DNA of 64,000 nt from Polynucleobacter parvulilacunae (GCF_018881715.1 NZ_JACVPW010000001.1:583337-647336); one strand, 5' to 3'. Positions 22,877 through 32,266 are shown, counted from the stretch's first letter. Notes: a model not told the origin generated them from the sequence alone. Program-made: numbers and translations.

Positions 22877-23464
22877 ATGCGGCAAGCCGACGTTACCCGA
22901 AACACTTCGGAAACCAAAATTCAGATTTCCATCAATTTAGATGGTACCGGTAAGGCTGAACTAGCCTCCGGCGTTCCTTTTCTCGACCATATGTTGGATC
23001 AAATTGCGCGTCACGGCATGATTGACCTCAAAGTGGTTGCCAATGGCGATACCCATATTGATGACCATCACACTGTTGAGGATGTGGGCATTACTCTTGG
23101 GCAGGCATTTGCTAAGGCGGTAGGTGATAAGGCTGGCATTACTCGTTATGGCCATTCTTATGTCCCACTCGATGAGACTCTCTCTCGTGTTGTGATCGAT
23201 TTCTCCGGCCGTCCAGGTTTGGAATTTAATGTTCCATTTACCCGTGCTCGTGTGGGTGACTTTGATGTGGACCTCAGCATCGAATTCTTCCGTGGTTTTG
23301 TGAACCATGCTGGAGTGACTTTGCACATTGATAACTTACGCGGTATTAATGCGCATCATCAGATTGAAACTGTCTTCAAGGCTTTTGGACGTGCTTTGCG
23401 TATGGCTTTGACGGTCGATCCACGTGCTTCTGGCGCCATTCCTTCAACCAAAGGCAGCCTCTAA
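22877..23464 (+). CDS. hisB: Imidazoleglycerol-phosphate dehydratase
   Basis: Manganese enzyme that dehydrates IGP to imidazole acetol phosphate, the substrate of HisC. The 195-residue monofunctional form has the metal-binding HHTVEDVG and NAHHQIET motifs and the [13 protein letters not shown] and [17 protein letters not shown] stretches. Because hisC is reversed, hisB must start a new transcript; a TATTAT at 22831-22836 is a possible -10, without a good -35. No strong Shine-Dalgarno sequence is visible. Confidence 0.98.
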   Translation: MRQADVTRNTSETKIQISINLDGTGKAELASGVPFLDHMLDQIARHGMIDLKVVANGDTHIDDHHTVEDVGITLGQAFAKAVGDKAGITRYGHSYVPLDETLSRVVIDFSGRPGLEFNVPFTRARVGDFDVDLSIEFFRGFVNHAGVTLHIDNLRGINAHHQIETVFKAFGRALRMALTVDPRASGAIPSTKGSL

Positions 23465-23513
23465 TCTAGATCTTCTAGTTGCCCGTTAGATAACAGCAAA
23501 GATAGGCTCAATT

Positions 23514-24170
23514 TTGGCGCAAACCATTGCGATCGTTGATTATGGAATGGGCAATCTCCGTTCTGTGTATCAGGCATTTCATCATGTCGCACCCACCGAT
23601 AACGTATTGATTGCACATCAGCCAGAAGAAATTCGTTCGGCTGATCGTGTGGTGTTGCCTGGTCAAGGTGCAATGCCTGATTGCATGAAGCATCTAGAAG
23701 AATCCGGTTTATTGGAGGCCTTATTAGAGGCATCTAAAACTAAGCCGCTTCTGGGTGTGTGTGTGGGCGAACAAATGCTATTTGATAGAAGCGCAGAGGT
23801 CCGCGTGAATGAGCAATGGACGCCATGCTTGGGTTTGATTCCCGGGGAGGTTCGTCGCTTTGATTTGGTTGGCAAAAAGCAGCCAGATGGATCTGCTTAT
23901 AAAGTCCCGCATATGGGTTGGAATCAAGTGCGTCAGGATCAAAAGCACCCCTTATGGAGTGGAATACCAGATTTAACGAGCTTTTATTTCGTGCATAGCT
24001 ACTATGTTGTGCCGCAGCGCAATGAAGATATCGCTGGCTCTACTGAATATGGCGATTGGTTTACTTCTGCAGTGGCGCGAGATAATATTTTTGCAACTCA
24101 ATTCCATCCAGAAAAAAGTGCAGAATACGGATTAAAGCTTTACCAAAATTTTGTTTCTTGGCAACCTTAA
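23514..24170 (+). CDS. hisH: Imidazole glycerol phosphate synthase, glutaminase subunit
   Basis: Glutaminase partner of HisF; releases ammonia for the synthesis of IGP and AICAR. The class I amidotransferase nucleophile Cys is in GVCVGEQML and the His-Glu pair in FHPEKS. The N-terminal [13 protein letters not shown] is conserved. The start is TTG (23514-23516): the next Met is already inside that conserved strand, and no ATG or GTG fits. An AGG 7 bases upstream may help. The sequence GVCVGEQ differs from the more common GICLGMQ but keeps the Cys. Confidence 0.97.
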   Translation: MAQTIAIVDYGMGNLRSVYQAFHHVAPTDNVLIAHQPEEIRSADRVVLPGQGAMPDCMKHLEESGLLEALLEASKTKPLLGVCVGEQMLFDRSAEVRVNEQWTPCLGLIPGEVRRFDLVGKKQPDGSAYKVPHMGWNQVRQDQKHPLWSGIPDLTSFYFVHSYYVVPQRNEDIAGSTEYGDWFTSAVARDNIFATQFHPEKSAEYGLKLYQNFVSWQP

Positions 24171-24188
24171 TATTTATTAATCTTTTCT

Positions 24189-24950
24189 ATGCTGCTGATT
24201 CCCGCAATTGATCTGAAAGACGGCCACTGTGTTCGACTCGAACAGGGTGATATGGATAAAGCCACGGTTTTTTCTGAAGACCCTGGCGCAATGGCGGCGC
24301 ATTGGATTAGTAAAGGTGCGCGACGTCTGCATTTAGTTGATCTCAATGGCGCATTTGCTGGCAAGCTCAAGAATGAGTCAGCGATTAAATCGATTCTCAA
24401 AGCAGTTGGCAATGAGATTCCTGTGCAATTGGGTGGTGGCATTCGTGATCTTGAAACGATTGAACGTTTATTAGATGACGGTATCAGTACAGTCATCATT
24501 GGCACAGCTGCTGTTAAAAATCCAGGCTTTGTACAGGATGCCTGCACAGCATTCCCAGGGCATGTGATGGTTGGCCTAGATGCGCGAGATGGCAAAGTGG
24601 CAACCGATGGTTGGAGCAAGATTACCGGTCACGAAGTGATCGACCTTGCCAAGAAATTTGAGGATTGGGGCGTAGAGGCCATTATCTATACCGATATCGG
24701 ACGGGATGGCATGCTCAAAGGTGTAAATATTGATGCCACGGTAAAGTTGGCCCAAGCTATTCGAATCCCTGTTATCGCTAGTGGGGGCTTATCGAATAAT
24801 CAAGATATTGATGCACTCTGCAAGGCAGAGGAAGAGGGAGTGATGGGCGTGATTGCCGGCCGCTCTATTTATGCCGGTGATCTGGATCTGGCTGCCGCTC
24901 AAAAATATGCTGATGAGTTGACGCTTAAATATCAAAAGAAAATTATCTAG
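24189..24950 (+). CDS. hisA: ProFAR isomerase
   Basis: TIM-barrel isomerase that opens the ribose of ProFAR (Amadori rearrangement). The N-terminal catalytic Asp is in [13 protein letters not shown] and the second Asp in [12 protein letters not shown]. Phosphate-binding loops are VQLGGGIRD and IASGGLSN. Length 253 is slightly above the common 245. Its TAG shares one base with the GTG of hisF. Confidence 0.98.
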   Translation: MLLIPAIDLKDGHCVRLEQGDMDKATVFSEDPGAMAAHWISKGARRLHLVDLNGAFAGKLKNESAIKSILKAVGNEIPVQLGGGIRDLETIERLLDDGISTVIIGTAAVKNPGFVQDACTAFPGHVMVGLDARDGKVATDGWSKITGHEVIDLAKKFEDWGVEAIIYTDIGRDGMLKGVNIDATVKLAQAIRIPVIASGGLSNNQDIDALCKAEEEGVMGVIAGRSIYAGDLDLAAAQKYADELTLKYQKKII

Positions 24951-25708
24951 TGTTAACCAAGCGAATTATTCCTTGCCTAGATGTCACTGCAGGGCGCGTA
25001 GTTAAAGGTGTGAACTTTGTTGGTCTGCGCGACGCAGGCGATCCCGTTGAAATTGCAAAACGGTATGACACTCAAGGTGCGGACGAGCTAACCTTTTTGG
25101 ATATTACTGCCACGTCTGATGGGCGTGATCTCATTTTGCACATCATTGAAGATGTGGCATCACAAGTATTCATCCCTTTGACTGTTGGCGGTGGTGTGCG
25201 CGCTGTTGCCGATGTGCGACGTTTGCTCAATGCTGGCGCAGATAAGGTGAGTATGAATTCTTCTGCAGTAGCAAATCCAGATTTAGTGTCTGATGCGGCT
25301 GCCTATTACGGCTCTCAATGTATTGTTGTGGCGATTGATGCCAAACAAACAGAGGCTGGCAATTGGGAAGTGTTTACGCATGGCGGCAGAACGGCTACAG
25401 GCATGGATGTAGTTGAATGGGCCAAGGAGGTTGCCAAGCGTGGTGCTGGTGAAATCTTATTAACCAGCATGAATCGTGATGGCAGTAAGGATGGCTTTGA
25501 CTTGTCTTTAACCGCAGCAGTAAGTGATGCTGTTTCTGTACCGGTTATTGCATCCGGGGGTGTTGGTAATTTGCAGCATTTGGTGGATGGCATTACCAAG
25601 GGTCATGCGGATGCTGTATTAGCTGCCAGTATTTTTCACTATGGTGAGTACACCGTTGGTCAGGCAAAAGAATATATGGCCGCCCAAGGAATCCCTGTCC
25701 GAATATAG
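24950..25708 (+). CDS. hisF: Imidazole glycerol phosphate synthase, cyclase subunit
   Basis: TIM-barrel cyclase that uses ammonia from HisH to form IGP and [20 protein letters not shown] contains the first catalytic Asp, and the second lies in [15 protein letters not shown]. Phosphate loops are TVGGGVR and IASGGVGN. Starts with GTG at 24950, overlapping the hisA stop by one base, a tight coupling that matches the 1:1 need with HisH. The next gene downstream is reversed. Confidence 0.98.
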   Translation: MLTKRIIPCLDVTAGRVVKGVNFVGLRDAGDPVEIAKRYDTQGADELTFLDITATSDGRDLILHIIEDVASQVFIPLTVGGGVRAVADVRRLLNAGADKVSMNSSAVANPDLVSDAAAYYGSQCIVVAIDAKQTEAGNWEVFTHGGRTATGMDVVEWAKEVAKRGAGEILLTSMNRDGSKDGFDLSLTAAVSDAVSVPVIASGGVGNLQHLVDGITKGHADAVLAASIFHYGEYTVGQAKEYMAAQGIPVRI

Positions 25709-25717
25709 TTAATGTGT

Positions 25718-26110
25718 TTAAGCACTAATCGCCATGTGAGCGATAAATGCAGAGCGATTTTCACCGGCAGATTTAGCTTTAGCATCTAATCTTGCCAATA
25801 CCCTTTTTGGCAAAGAGATATTTACTCTTTCGATATCGTCTGACAGCAACGCTGGATCAATCTCAGCAATCGCCCAGATATATCCCTTGAACTCTTTCTT
25901 TTTTTGTAGATCGGTAATAGAGCTGGGCCTGGGTATATCTTCACCTGCGTCTAATGCAGCTTCAATCCAAAGTTCAATAGCTTCTTTAGCATTCTCAATA
26001 GCCTCATCGATGCCGCTGTCAGCGGCAGAAAAGCAGCCTGGCATATCGGGGACAATCACGCCCCATGCGAACTTATCCCCACCCGGTTCAATAGCAATTG
26101 GATATTTCAT
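25718..26110 (-). CDS. hicB: Orphan HicB-family antitoxin-like protein
   Basis: A 130-residue protein with the HicB fold: N-terminal domain (residues about 1-60, YPIAIEPGG, GVIVPDMPGCFSAADSGIDEA) and a C-terminal ribbon-helix-helix (about 93-128, ERVNISLPKRVLARLDAKAK). In HicAB modules HicB neutralises the RNase HicA and represses its own promoter. Here no HicA-sized frame (about 60 codons) exists on either side: hisF ends 9 bases away and only 138 bases separate the start from hisI. So it is a solitary antitoxin or a regulator. It is reversed inside the his operon. A double ATACACA direct repeat upstream is a candidate operator. Confidence 0.85.
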   Translation of the reverse strand: MKYPIAIEPGGDKFAWGVIVPDMPGCFSAADSGIDEAIENAKEAIELWIEAALDAGEDIPRPSSITDLQKKKEFKGYIWAIAEIDPALLSDDIERVNISLPKRVLARLDAKAKSAGENRSAFIAHMAISA

Positions 26111-26132
26111 GATTAGCCTTTATTTTAATTTA

Positions 26133-26150
26133 ATACACACCATACACACA
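26133..26150. promoter_or_regulatory. Direct repeat upstream of hicB-like gene, candidate operator
   Basis: ATACACACC (26133-26141) and ATACACACA (26142-26150) lie 23 bases upstream of the HicB-like start, flanked by AATTTA/AAATT. Tandem half-sites are usual for ribbon-helix-helix repressors. Function is inferred from position and symmetry only. Confidence 0.4.
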
Positions 26151-26248
26151 AATTGGGATAGTGTCCACAAGGAGTGTCGGGTCATTACCCCAATCGTGCG
26201 CAATCGCTGATTTACTTGGCCCATAACAATTCTGTCAAAATTAGACAA

Positions 26249-26644
26249 ATGTCAGATACAAATAAAAACTCAAAAGACCAAGTCTTGTTAGAGGCGATAG
26301 CTTGGAATGATCAAGGCTTGGTGCCTGTCATCGCGCAGGAGGTCGGCAGTAAAGATATCCTGATGATGGCCTGGATGAATCGCGATGCTTTGTTAGAAAC
26401 GTTGCGTTTGGGCGAGGCAGTGTATTGGACCCGCTCCAGACAGAAGTTATGGCACAAAGGTGAAGAGTCTGGCCACACTCAAAAAGTAAAAGAAATTCGC
26501 TTGGATTGTGATGGCGATACGATTTTGCTGCTCGTTGAGCAAAAAGATGGCATTGCTTGTCATACAGGCGAGCACAGCTGCTTCTTTATGCGTTTGGACT
26601 CAGCAAAGAATGCTTGGGTTGACGAGTCTATTTCTAAAAAATAG
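26249..26644 (+). CDS. hisI: Phosphoribosyl-AMP cyclohydrolase
   Basis: Zinc hydrolase that opens the adenine ring of PR-AMP, third step of histidine synthesis. Motifs [32 protein letters not shown], the Mg-binding DCDGD and the zinc Cys residues in [10 protein letters not shown] are present. A longer frame opens at 26174, but the ATG at 26249 gives the normal 131 residues. It is separate from hisE, unlike the fused hisIE of enterics. The reversed HicB-like gene separates it from hisF, so it may depend on its own promoter or on read-through. Confidence 0.96.
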   Translation: MSDTNKNSKDQVLLEAIAWNDQGLVPVIAQEVGSKDILMMAWMNRDALLETLRLGEAVYWTRSRQKLWHKGEESGHTQKVKEIRLDCDGDTILLLVEQKDGIACHTGEHSCFFMRLDSAKNAWVDESISKK

Positions 26645-26685
26645 AGAACCTTAAGTCTTTAGCCTAAAAGACATAAAATGACCAA

Positions 26686-27087
26686 ATGACTAGCTCTGCA
26701 AAAAAACCTTCTAATTTAGATTCTGCATTCGCCCATTTGGCTGATGTAGTGGATCAACGTCGTGATGCATTTAAGGCGGGTCAAGCAGATCCTAAAACTT
26801 CTTACACGGCTTTGCTCTTTTCTAAAGGTGACGATGGCATCTTGAAAAAGATTGGCGAGGAAGCAACTGAAGCGGTAATGGCTGCAAAAGATGCGCGTAA
26901 TGCTAACTTGGCTCCCGAGCAGCAAAAGCTGCTGGTTGGTGAAATGGCTGACCTCTGGTTCCACTGCCTGATTGCCCTGTCTCAATTTAACTTGCGTCCA
27001 GAAGATGTGATTGCTGAGTTGGATCGTCGTTTGGGTACCTCGGGCATCGAGGAAAAGGCAGCTAGAAAAGCTGCTGGAAAAGAATAA
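26686..27087 (+). CDS. hisE: Phosphoribosyl-ATP pyrophosphatase
   Basis: Cleaves pyrophosphate from PR-ATP, second step of histidine synthesis. All-alpha MazG-like fold; the Mg-binding signature is [16 protein letters not shown] and the second helix carries [14 protein letters not shown]. Length 133 includes N- and C-terminal tails typical of betaproteobacteria. TAAAAT (26674-26679) lies 6 bases before the ATG, with TTAAGT 17 bases upstream; no Shine-Dalgarno is visible. Confidence 0.95.
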   Translation: MTSSAKKPSNLDSAFAHLADVVDQRRDAFKAGQADPKTSYTALLFSKGDDGILKKIGEEATEAVMAAKDARNANLAPEQQKLLVGEMADLWFHCLIALSQFNLRPEDVIAELDRRLGTSGIEEKAARKAAGKE

Positions 27088-27123
27088 ACGCAGAGTAAGC
27101 GCGTAATAAAGACGAGATAAAGC

Positions 27124-27480
27124 ATGTCACACGACCCTAATTGCCTGTTTTGTAAGATTTCTCAAGGCTTGATTCCATCCCAGAAGGTCTATGAGGATGA
27201 GGAAATCTATGCTTTTAAAGATATTAATCCGGCGGCGCCAATCCACTTTTTGATGATTCCCAAAAAACATATACCCATGTTGGAGTCAGCAGAAAGCGTA
27301 GATGCGCCTTTGCTGGGTAGAATGATGGAATTAGCACCCCGTCTTGCCAAAGATCAGGGCTGTCGTCCGGGTAAGGATGGCGGCTTTAGGTTGATGGTGA
27401 ATAATGGTGCGGATGGTGGGCAGGAGGTTTATCACTTGCACTTGCACGTGATGGGCGGTCCCCGCCCCTGGAAAAAATAA
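27124..27480 (+). CDS. hinT: HIT-family purine nucleoside phosphoramidase
   Basis: Histidine-triad hydrolase of the HinT group, which cleaves adenosine phosphoramidates. [14 protein letters not shown] at the N-terminus and the triad [10 protein letters not shown] (H-x-H-x-H) near residue 108 are clear. Length 118 is standard. It lies between hisE and tatA, a fixed position in the Burkholderiales his-tat cluster. AAAG precedes the ATG. Confidence 0.95.
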   Translation: MSHDPNCLFCKISQGLIPSQKVYEDEEIYAFKDINPAAPIHFLMIPKKHIPMLESAESVDAPLLGRMMELAPRLAKDQGCRPGKDGGFRLMVNNGADGGQEVYHLHLHVMGGPRPWKK

Positions 27481-27496
27481 TCCAAGGAGATTAAAG

Positions 27497-27718
27497 ATGG
27501 GCTCATTTAGCATTTGGCATTGGTTAATTGTTTTAGTGATCGTGATGTTGGTATTTGGCACTAAAAAATTGCGCAATATCGGTCAAGATTTAGGTGGTGC
27601 GGTTAAGGGTTTTAAAGATGGCATGAAAGCTGCCGACGAGCCTAAGGAGCAAATTCAACAAAGTTCTGCAACAGCAGAGAAGACTGTTGATGTTCAGGCA
27701 AAAGACGTTAATAAATAA
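27497..27718 (+). CDS. tatA: Twin-arginine translocase subunit TatA
   Basis: Pore-forming subunit of the Tat system that exports folded proteins. The short N-terminal membrane helix ([15 protein letters not shown]), the hinge FGTKKL and the amphipathic helix with [12 protein letters not shown] are typical; a charged tail completes 73 residues. CAAGGAG is an excellent Shine-Dalgarno, implying high expression relative to TatB and TatC. Confidence 0.97.
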   Translation: MGSFSIWHWLIVLVIVMLVFGTKKLRNIGQDLGGAVKGFKDGMKAADEPKEQIQQSSATAEKTVDVQAKDVNK

Positions 27719-27766
27719 ATAATTGAGCGTAATAGAAACTCATGCAGCTTTTAAACGACTGGTTAA

Positions 27767-28243
27767 ATGATTGATCTCGGAGTTTCAAAACTTGCGCTGA
27801 TCGCTGTAGTTGCTTTGGTGGTGGTTGGACCAGAGCGCTTGCCAAAAGTAGCGCGTATGGCAGGAAATTTGTTTGGGCGTGCACAGCGCTATATGGCTGA
27901 CGTCAAGTCTGAAGTTAATCGCCAGATGGAAGTTGAAGAATTTAAAAAGTTTCGAGAAGAGACTGCGGCTACCTTAAAAGAAGTTGAAAATAGTATTGGC
28001 TCAACAGTACAAGAGGCTGGCGCCAACTTAAGCGATCAGGCGGACATCTTTGAGACAAGCTTTGATAAGCCTCCGCTCGATGAAAAGGAAGTGCTTCGCA
28101 AAACTAAGCGCCAAGGACGAAATAGCTGGGGCGTACGTCGTGCTGCAAGGCCGATTTGGTTCAAGCGCTCGATGGGCTTGCGTACTCGTGTGCAATCTGG
28201 CGCTGCCAGAATGAAACGCTTTCATCACAGTGCTAGCAAATAA
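27767..28243 (+). CDS. tatB: Twin-arginine translocase subunit TatB
   Basis: Substrate-receptor partner of TatC. The N-terminus MIDLGVSKLALIAVVALVVVG plus the hinge GPERLPKVAR defines TatB. A long amphipathic helix follows, and the C-terminus (residues 108-158) is strongly basic (KRSMGLRTRVQSGAARMKR). Length 158 is normal. It lies 48 bases after tatA and 33 bases before tatC. Confidence 0.95.
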   Translation: MIDLGVSKLALIAVVALVVVGPERLPKVARMAGNLFGRAQRYMADVKSEVNRQMEVEEFKKFREETAATLKEVENSIGSTVQEAGANLSDQADIFETSFDKPPLDEKEVLRKTKRQGRNSWGVRRAARPIWFKRSMGLRTRVQSGAARMKRFHHSASK

Positions 28244-28276
28244 CAGTAACAAGTAAAAAAATAAAAATAGCTCGGC

Positions 28277-29068
28277 ATGACTGACCATAATTCAACTGAA
28301 GACCCTGGATTACAGGAAACTTTTCTTTCCCATTTATTTGAATTACGTGATCGCGTAATTAAAGCAGCGCTCGCCATCATTGTTGTCTTCGTTTGCTTGG
28401 TCTATTGGGCGCCTGATATTTTTCATTTGTTTGCTCAGCCTTTATTAGAGGCATTACCTGCTGGTGGCAAGATGATTGTGACTGATGTCACAGGATCATT
28501 TTTTGTGCCGATGAAAGTCACTATGTTGGTGGCGTTTCTGATTGCCTTGCCGGTGGTGATGTATCAGCTTTGGGCTTTTGTTGCGCCAGGTTTATATCTG
28601 CATGAGAGAAGGTTGATTCTTCCTTTGGTGGTTAGTAGCTATGCCTTATTCATCATCGGCATGGCGTTTGCTTACTTCTTGGTGTTCCCGACAGTCTTTA
28701 AGTTCATGGCGAGCTATAACGCCCCCTTGGGTGCGGAGATGTCTACTGACATTGATAACTATTTGAGTTTTGCCATGACAACCTTCTTGGCATTTGGTAT
28801 TACCTTTGAGGTGCCTGTAGTGGTTGTTGTCTTGGTGCGTATGGGCATGGTGCCTCTAGCTAAGCTCAAGGAAATTCGTCCTTATGTGATTGTGGGAGCA
28901 TTTGTGATCTCAGCAGTCGTTACCCCACCAGACGTGTTATCTCAGTTGCTTCTTGCGGTGCCGATGACGCTGCTTTATGAATTGGGACTACTCATTGCTC
29001 GCTTCTACGTGCCCAAGCCATCTGAAGATGAGCCTGCGGCAGATCAATCAAGCTCTGCTTCTACCTGA
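28277..29068 (+). CDS. tatC: Twin-arginine translocase subunit TatC
   Basis: Six-helix membrane receptor for twin-arginine signal peptides. The N-terminal ETFLSHLFELRDRV contains the conserved signal-binding Glu/Arg region. FVAPGLYLHERR, FGITFEVPVVVVVL and the late ISAVVTPPDVLSQLLLAVP segment are family hallmarks. Length 263 is normal. The last 25 bases overlap, tail to tail, the Sel1-repeat gene on the other strand. The twin-arginine Rieske protein PetA encoded at 39.6 kb is a likely client. Confidence 0.97.
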   Translation: MTDHNSTEDPGLQETFLSHLFELRDRVIKAALAIIVVFVCLVYWAPDIFHLFAQPLLEALPAGGKMIVTDVTGSFFVPMKVTMLVAFLIALPVVMYQLWAFVAPGLYLHERRLILPLVVSSYALFIIGMAFAYFLVFPTVFKFMASYNAPLGAEMSTDIDNYLSFAMTTFLAFGITFEVPVVVVVLVRMGMVPLAKLKEIRPYVIVGAFVISAVVTPPDVLSQLLLAVPMTLLYELGLLIARFYVPKPSEDEPAADQSSSAST

Positions 29069-30507
29069 TTCTTAGAGAAGGTACTGGTTAACCAATTTGT
29101 GACGCGGTCAAAGCGATAGCGTCTTTGGCGTAAGTTACCTTCAATATCTATTTCAGACCCAGCAAAAGCTTTGCCTGCAGCTAAAAGAGCGCGCCGCTGT
29201 TGAATCGTTTCAATCTGAATGAGTCTAGGCAATATCTTGGGTAACTCCCAGCGGATATCAACCACTACGCAATGTTCATGCTGCAACTGACCAACTTCAC
29301 AAAGTAATAACTCTGCTTTAGTGAAGTTGAATTGATTGGCAATGATGATGCGATGACAAAGTAGTAACCAATCTTCATCTAGCTTGTGTTCAGCATGGTG
29401 ATTAATTGCTTCTTCAGCGCACTGTGCTAATTCAAACCATTCGTTTGATTTGGGATCGGGGCAGCTTTCCAAAATCTTGCCGAGCAAATCTTTTGCTTCT
29501 GGGACGCCTTGCTGGTGAGCATGCCATACCCAATAAGAGGCCTGTAGTCCGCGAACCTTCTCCTCACTCTTTTCACGCTTACGCCAAAGGTTTGCACCTT
29601 TGCGTAGTTGCGCTTGTGCGTGACCTAAGTCAGCAGCACGATCAAAGCAACGATCACTCTCGGCAGCGTTGTATCCAGAAAATTGTGGGCGACGATAAAT
29701 CTCACCAAGCGCGTACCAAGCATCTCGATCACCATCTTTGGCGGCAAGCTCTAACCAGTGAGCTGCTTTTTTAAGAGACGCATTCGATTTATTCTTTTCG
29801 GAGGCTAGATTCTCATCCAACTGAGCAAGTCGTAACCCCAGGGTGAGTTTAGCGATCGTTAGACCTAGCTCTGCTGCCTGGATTAATGCATCTTCATTTT
29901 GTTCATCCAGCCAAACTTTCCATAGGGAAGAGAGTGCCTCGTTCTTCGGTTGGAGCTTAATGAGTAACTCTTTCGCGTTGCTTGCAAAAGTAGAGTCGCC
30001 ATCTGCAAGTTCATGTAGATATTGTTTGGCGATCTTTTGAAGACCAGCAAAATCTAGGGAAGAAATCTTTTCTAACGGCGGTGGCAAAGTTTTCTTTTTT
30101 AGCCAATCCACTAATTGAGATTGAATTTCTTCATTAGCAGGATTAATCAACAAGCTGATGAGCTGCCATTTGGCTGCTATTTGAGATTCGAGGCTACTTC
30201 CATTCTCAGCCAGGGTCCAAAAAGAGTTCCAGCCAAACTCAAAAGCAGGGGAGCTAAAGGTTTCTGCAAGTGGAATGCTGGCTACTTGACCCAAGAGATC
30301 CAAAATTTGAGCGTTACTTGAGCTTTTATCTACAAGCCCTTGATTTGCAATGGAAAAATAGGATTTTTCTAACCAAATCAAGGCATTAGCAGGTTGAATA
30401 GGGGTTTTAAAAGCCCCCGTCAGGTAGGCAGATGCTAGTTTTTGTTGCGCAGAAACATCACCTAAACGGGCTGAACTAAGGATTTTTAAGAATTCGCGAC
30501 TTGCCAT
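29044..30507 (-). CDS. Sel1-repeat (TPR-like) protein
   Basis: An alpha-solenoid protein of about 487 residues. Sel1-type repeats are visible in the second half: AAHWLELAAKDGDRDAWYAL, CFDRAADLGHAQAQLRKGA and the start region ILSSARLGDVSAQQKLASAY. Such repeats bind other proteins; function here is unknown. No signal peptide is evident from the chosen start. Start choice is uncertain: the ATG at 30507 leads directly into the first repeat, while 30534 would add MSLRCQNCH with a CxxC, and a further extension to 30654 would run through the porin promoter. Its end overlaps tatC by 25 bases. Confidence 0.8.
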   Translation of the reverse strand: MASREFLKILSSARLGDVSAQQKLASAYLTGAFKTPIQPANALIWLEKSYFSIANQGLVDKSSSNAQILDLLGQVASIPLAETFSSPAFEFGWNSFWTLAENGSSLESQIAAKWQLISLLINPANEEIQSQLVDWLKKKTLPPPLEKISSLDFAGLQKIAKQYLHELADGDSTFASNAKELLIKLQPKNEALSSLWKVWLDEQNEDALIQAAELGLTIAKLTLGLRLAQLDENLASEKNKSNASLKKAAHWLELAAKDGDRDAWYALGEIYRRPQFSGYNAAESDRCFDRAADLGHAQAQLRKGANLWRKREKSEEKVRGLQASYWVWHAHQQGVPEAKDLLGKILESCPDPKSNEWFELAQCAEEAINHHAEHKLDEDWLLLCHRIIIANQFNFTKAELLLCEVGQLQHEHCVVVDIRWELPKILPRLIQIETIQQRRALLAAGKAFAGSEIDIEGNLRQRRYRFDRVTNWLTSTFSKNQVEAELD

Positions 30508-30596
30508 ATGACAATTTTGGCATCTAAGGCTCATAAAAGACAGAAAACAGGGGTCTTGTTGCCGAGATACAACGAAGAAAACCAAAAAACTACCTT

Positions 30597-30623
30597 TTGA
30601 CAAGCAAAAAGAGCTCCTAAATA
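30597..30623 (+). promoter_or_regulatory. Porin promoter
   Basis: Consensus TTGACA (30597-30602), a 15-base spacer and TAAATA (30618-30623). The spacer is shorter than optimal. It would give a leader of about 85 bases before the porin ATG, which fits the long 5' regions of highly expressed porins. Confidence 0.5.
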
Positions 30624-30715
30624 CCCTGACCCCCAGTCTAGCGGGGCAAAACAAGCAAAATTCATAGGTCCCAGTTTTATTTGGGCATTACTTTTAATTT
30701 TTGGAGATTTAAAGA

Positions 30716-32002
30716 ATGAAAAAATCGCTATTAGCAGTTGCAGCTATGACAGCTTTCGCTGGCGCAGCTCAAGCTCAGTCCAGCGTAACCGTTTACGGCA
30801 TCATGGACCTTGGTTATGTTGGTGGAAATTCACGTGTTGCTAACGGAGACAAAAATACAGTTTCTAAAGGCACATCAAACCAGTTTTCTGGTAGCTCTGA
30901 GTCTACAAGCCGTTTAGGTTTCAAAGGCACTGAAGATTTAGGTGGTGGTACTTCTGCATTCTTCACAGTTGAATTAGGCTTGGCTCCTGCTGACTCTACA
31001 TCTGGTTTCAAGAACTCAGCTACTACTGAAAACCGTCAATCTTTTGCTGGTTTGAAGAAAAACGGCCTTGGTGATTTCGCTATTGGTACACAGTACACAA
31101 CAGTTCATAACTCAGTTGCTGCAACTGACGCTGGCGGTACAAACAACATCCTCGGCGACATGATCTATACCTCTGCTACTGGTACAGGCGCAACTGTTGC
31201 GGATAACAACTTTGCAGTTAACAACGGCTTTGCTGCTGGCAACTCATACACTATCCGTGCACAAAACACTTTGACAGTTAACACAGCAACTTTTGCTGGT
31301 TTCACTGGTCACGGTGCTGTGATCATGAACAACACCAACCAGAATCAAACACAAATTGCTAACGGTACTAATGGTTACACTGGTGGTACAAACAACCAAA
31401 ACGGTTGGGGCTTGGGCGTTGACTATGCATGGCAGAAGTTGTTCATTACTGCAGCTATGCAACAGTTGAATGCTAAAGAAGCGTATGACTTGTCAAACAC
31501 TTATGCAGCAAGCGCTACAGCTACTGGTGTTACATCTAAAGCTACTGCTGGCACACCTGGCTATGCTATTTTCGGTGCAGGCCAAGCTTCAACATTGGGT
31601 AACAACGTTAAAGATAACCAGTACTATGTTGGCGGTACTTATGACTTCGGTATCTTGAAGGCATACGCTCAGTACATCAGCCGTAAAGTAACTTCACAAT
31701 TAGACACTGGCTACTACGCTAAGCGTACTGGTGAGCAAATTGGTGTTCGTAGCTATATCACTCCAACTATCGAAGCTTGGGCACAAGGCGGTTTGGGTAA
31801 AGTTACAGCTTTCGGTTCAAGCAACCCAGCTGCTAACATGACTTCATGGCAGATCGGTTCTAACTACTACCTCAGCAAGCGCACAAACTTGTACGCTATC
31901 TATGGTCAAGTTGGAACATCAAACGTTTCAATCGTGAACAACACAAACCCATCTAGCTTCAATGCAAGCAACTATGCGGTTGGCGTACGTCACACTTTCT
32001 AA
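30716..32002 (+). CDS. Gram-negative porin (burkholderial/neisserial type)
   Basis: Major outer-membrane diffusion channel, predicted 16-stranded trimeric barrel. A signal peptide (KKSLLAVAAMTAFAGAAQA) precedes SSVTVYGIMDLGYVGG, the first strand of this family. The segment SRLGFKGTEDLGGGTSAFF is conserved and the protein ends in GVRHTF with the C-terminal Phe needed for Bam recognition. Length is 428. GGAGATTTAAAG precedes the ATG. Codon use is strikingly repetitive (aac, act, gct, ggt), a mark of very high expression. A strong terminator follows. Thr/Asn-rich loops around residues 150-230 are the variable surface region. Confidence 0.95.
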   Translation: MKKSLLAVAAMTAFAGAAQAQSSVTVYGIMDLGYVGGNSRVANGDKNTVSKGTSNQFSGSSESTSRLGFKGTEDLGGGTSAFFTVELGLAPADSTSGFKNSATTENRQSFAGLKKNGLGDFAIGTQYTTVHNSVAATDAGGTNNILGDMIYTSATGTGATVADNNFAVNNGFAAGNSYTIRAQNTLTVNTATFAGFTGHGAVIMNNTNQNQTQIANGTNGYTGGTNNQNGWGLGVDYAWQKLFITAAMQQLNAKEAYDLSNTYAASATATGVTSKATAGTPGYAIFGAGQASTLGNNVKDNQYYVGGTYDFGILKAYAQYISRKVTSQLDTGYYAKRTGEQIGVRSYITPTIEAWAQGGLGKVTAFGSSNPAANMTSWQIGSNYYLSKRTNLYAIYGQVGTSNVSIVNNTNPSSFNASNYAVGVRHTF

Positions 32003-32050
32003 TTTAACGCTAGCGTAAGCTAGTTAAGAATTAGTTAGGTATTAAATTAA

Positions 32051-32078
32051 CCCACTGTGGTAACACAGTGGGTTTTTT
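32051..32078 (+). terminator. Intrinsic terminator of the porin gene
   Basis: CCCACTGTG (32051-32059), loop GTAA, CACAGTGGG (32064-32072) and six T. A perfect 9-base-pair stem with a T-run, 49 bases after the porin stop. Confidence 0.93.
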
Positions 32079-32133
32079 CTTTAGTAAATATCAAAAATTT
32101 CTTAGTTGATCTTGCTTAAGGATATCGATAAAG

Positions 32134-32223
32134 ATGAAGTATCTGAGTGTTATTGGTCGGCTTGCAATTGTTGCTATGGTCTTGGGATATTCTGAGCAGA
32201 AGTCTTGTATTGTCAGAGTCTAG
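32134..32223 (+). CDS. Possible 29-residue hydrophobic small protein
   Basis: A short frame with ATG at 32134 and TAG at 32221 encodes a peptide with a positively charged start, a hydrophobic stretch (VIGRLAIVAMVLG) and one Cys near the end. AAGGA lies 11 bases upstream. It sits alone in the 264-base gap between the porin terminator and the OGT-like gene. It looks like a signal peptide or a single membrane helix. A chance frame of this size is common, so this is only a candidate. Confidence 0.2.
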   Translation: MKYLSVIGRLAIVAMVLGYSEQKSCIVRV

Positions 32224-32266
32224 AATGAGGGCTTGTAACTAAAAAAGCATCAAAACCTTATACAAC

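Noticed and set aside
24167..24619. Antisense frame of 150 codons inside hisA
   Set aside because: Shadow of hisA, no domain and no start signal.
26111..26248. Possible hicA toxin next to the HicB-like gene
   Set aside because: I read both strands of the 138-base gap; no frame of HicA length or with its GSH-like motif exists.
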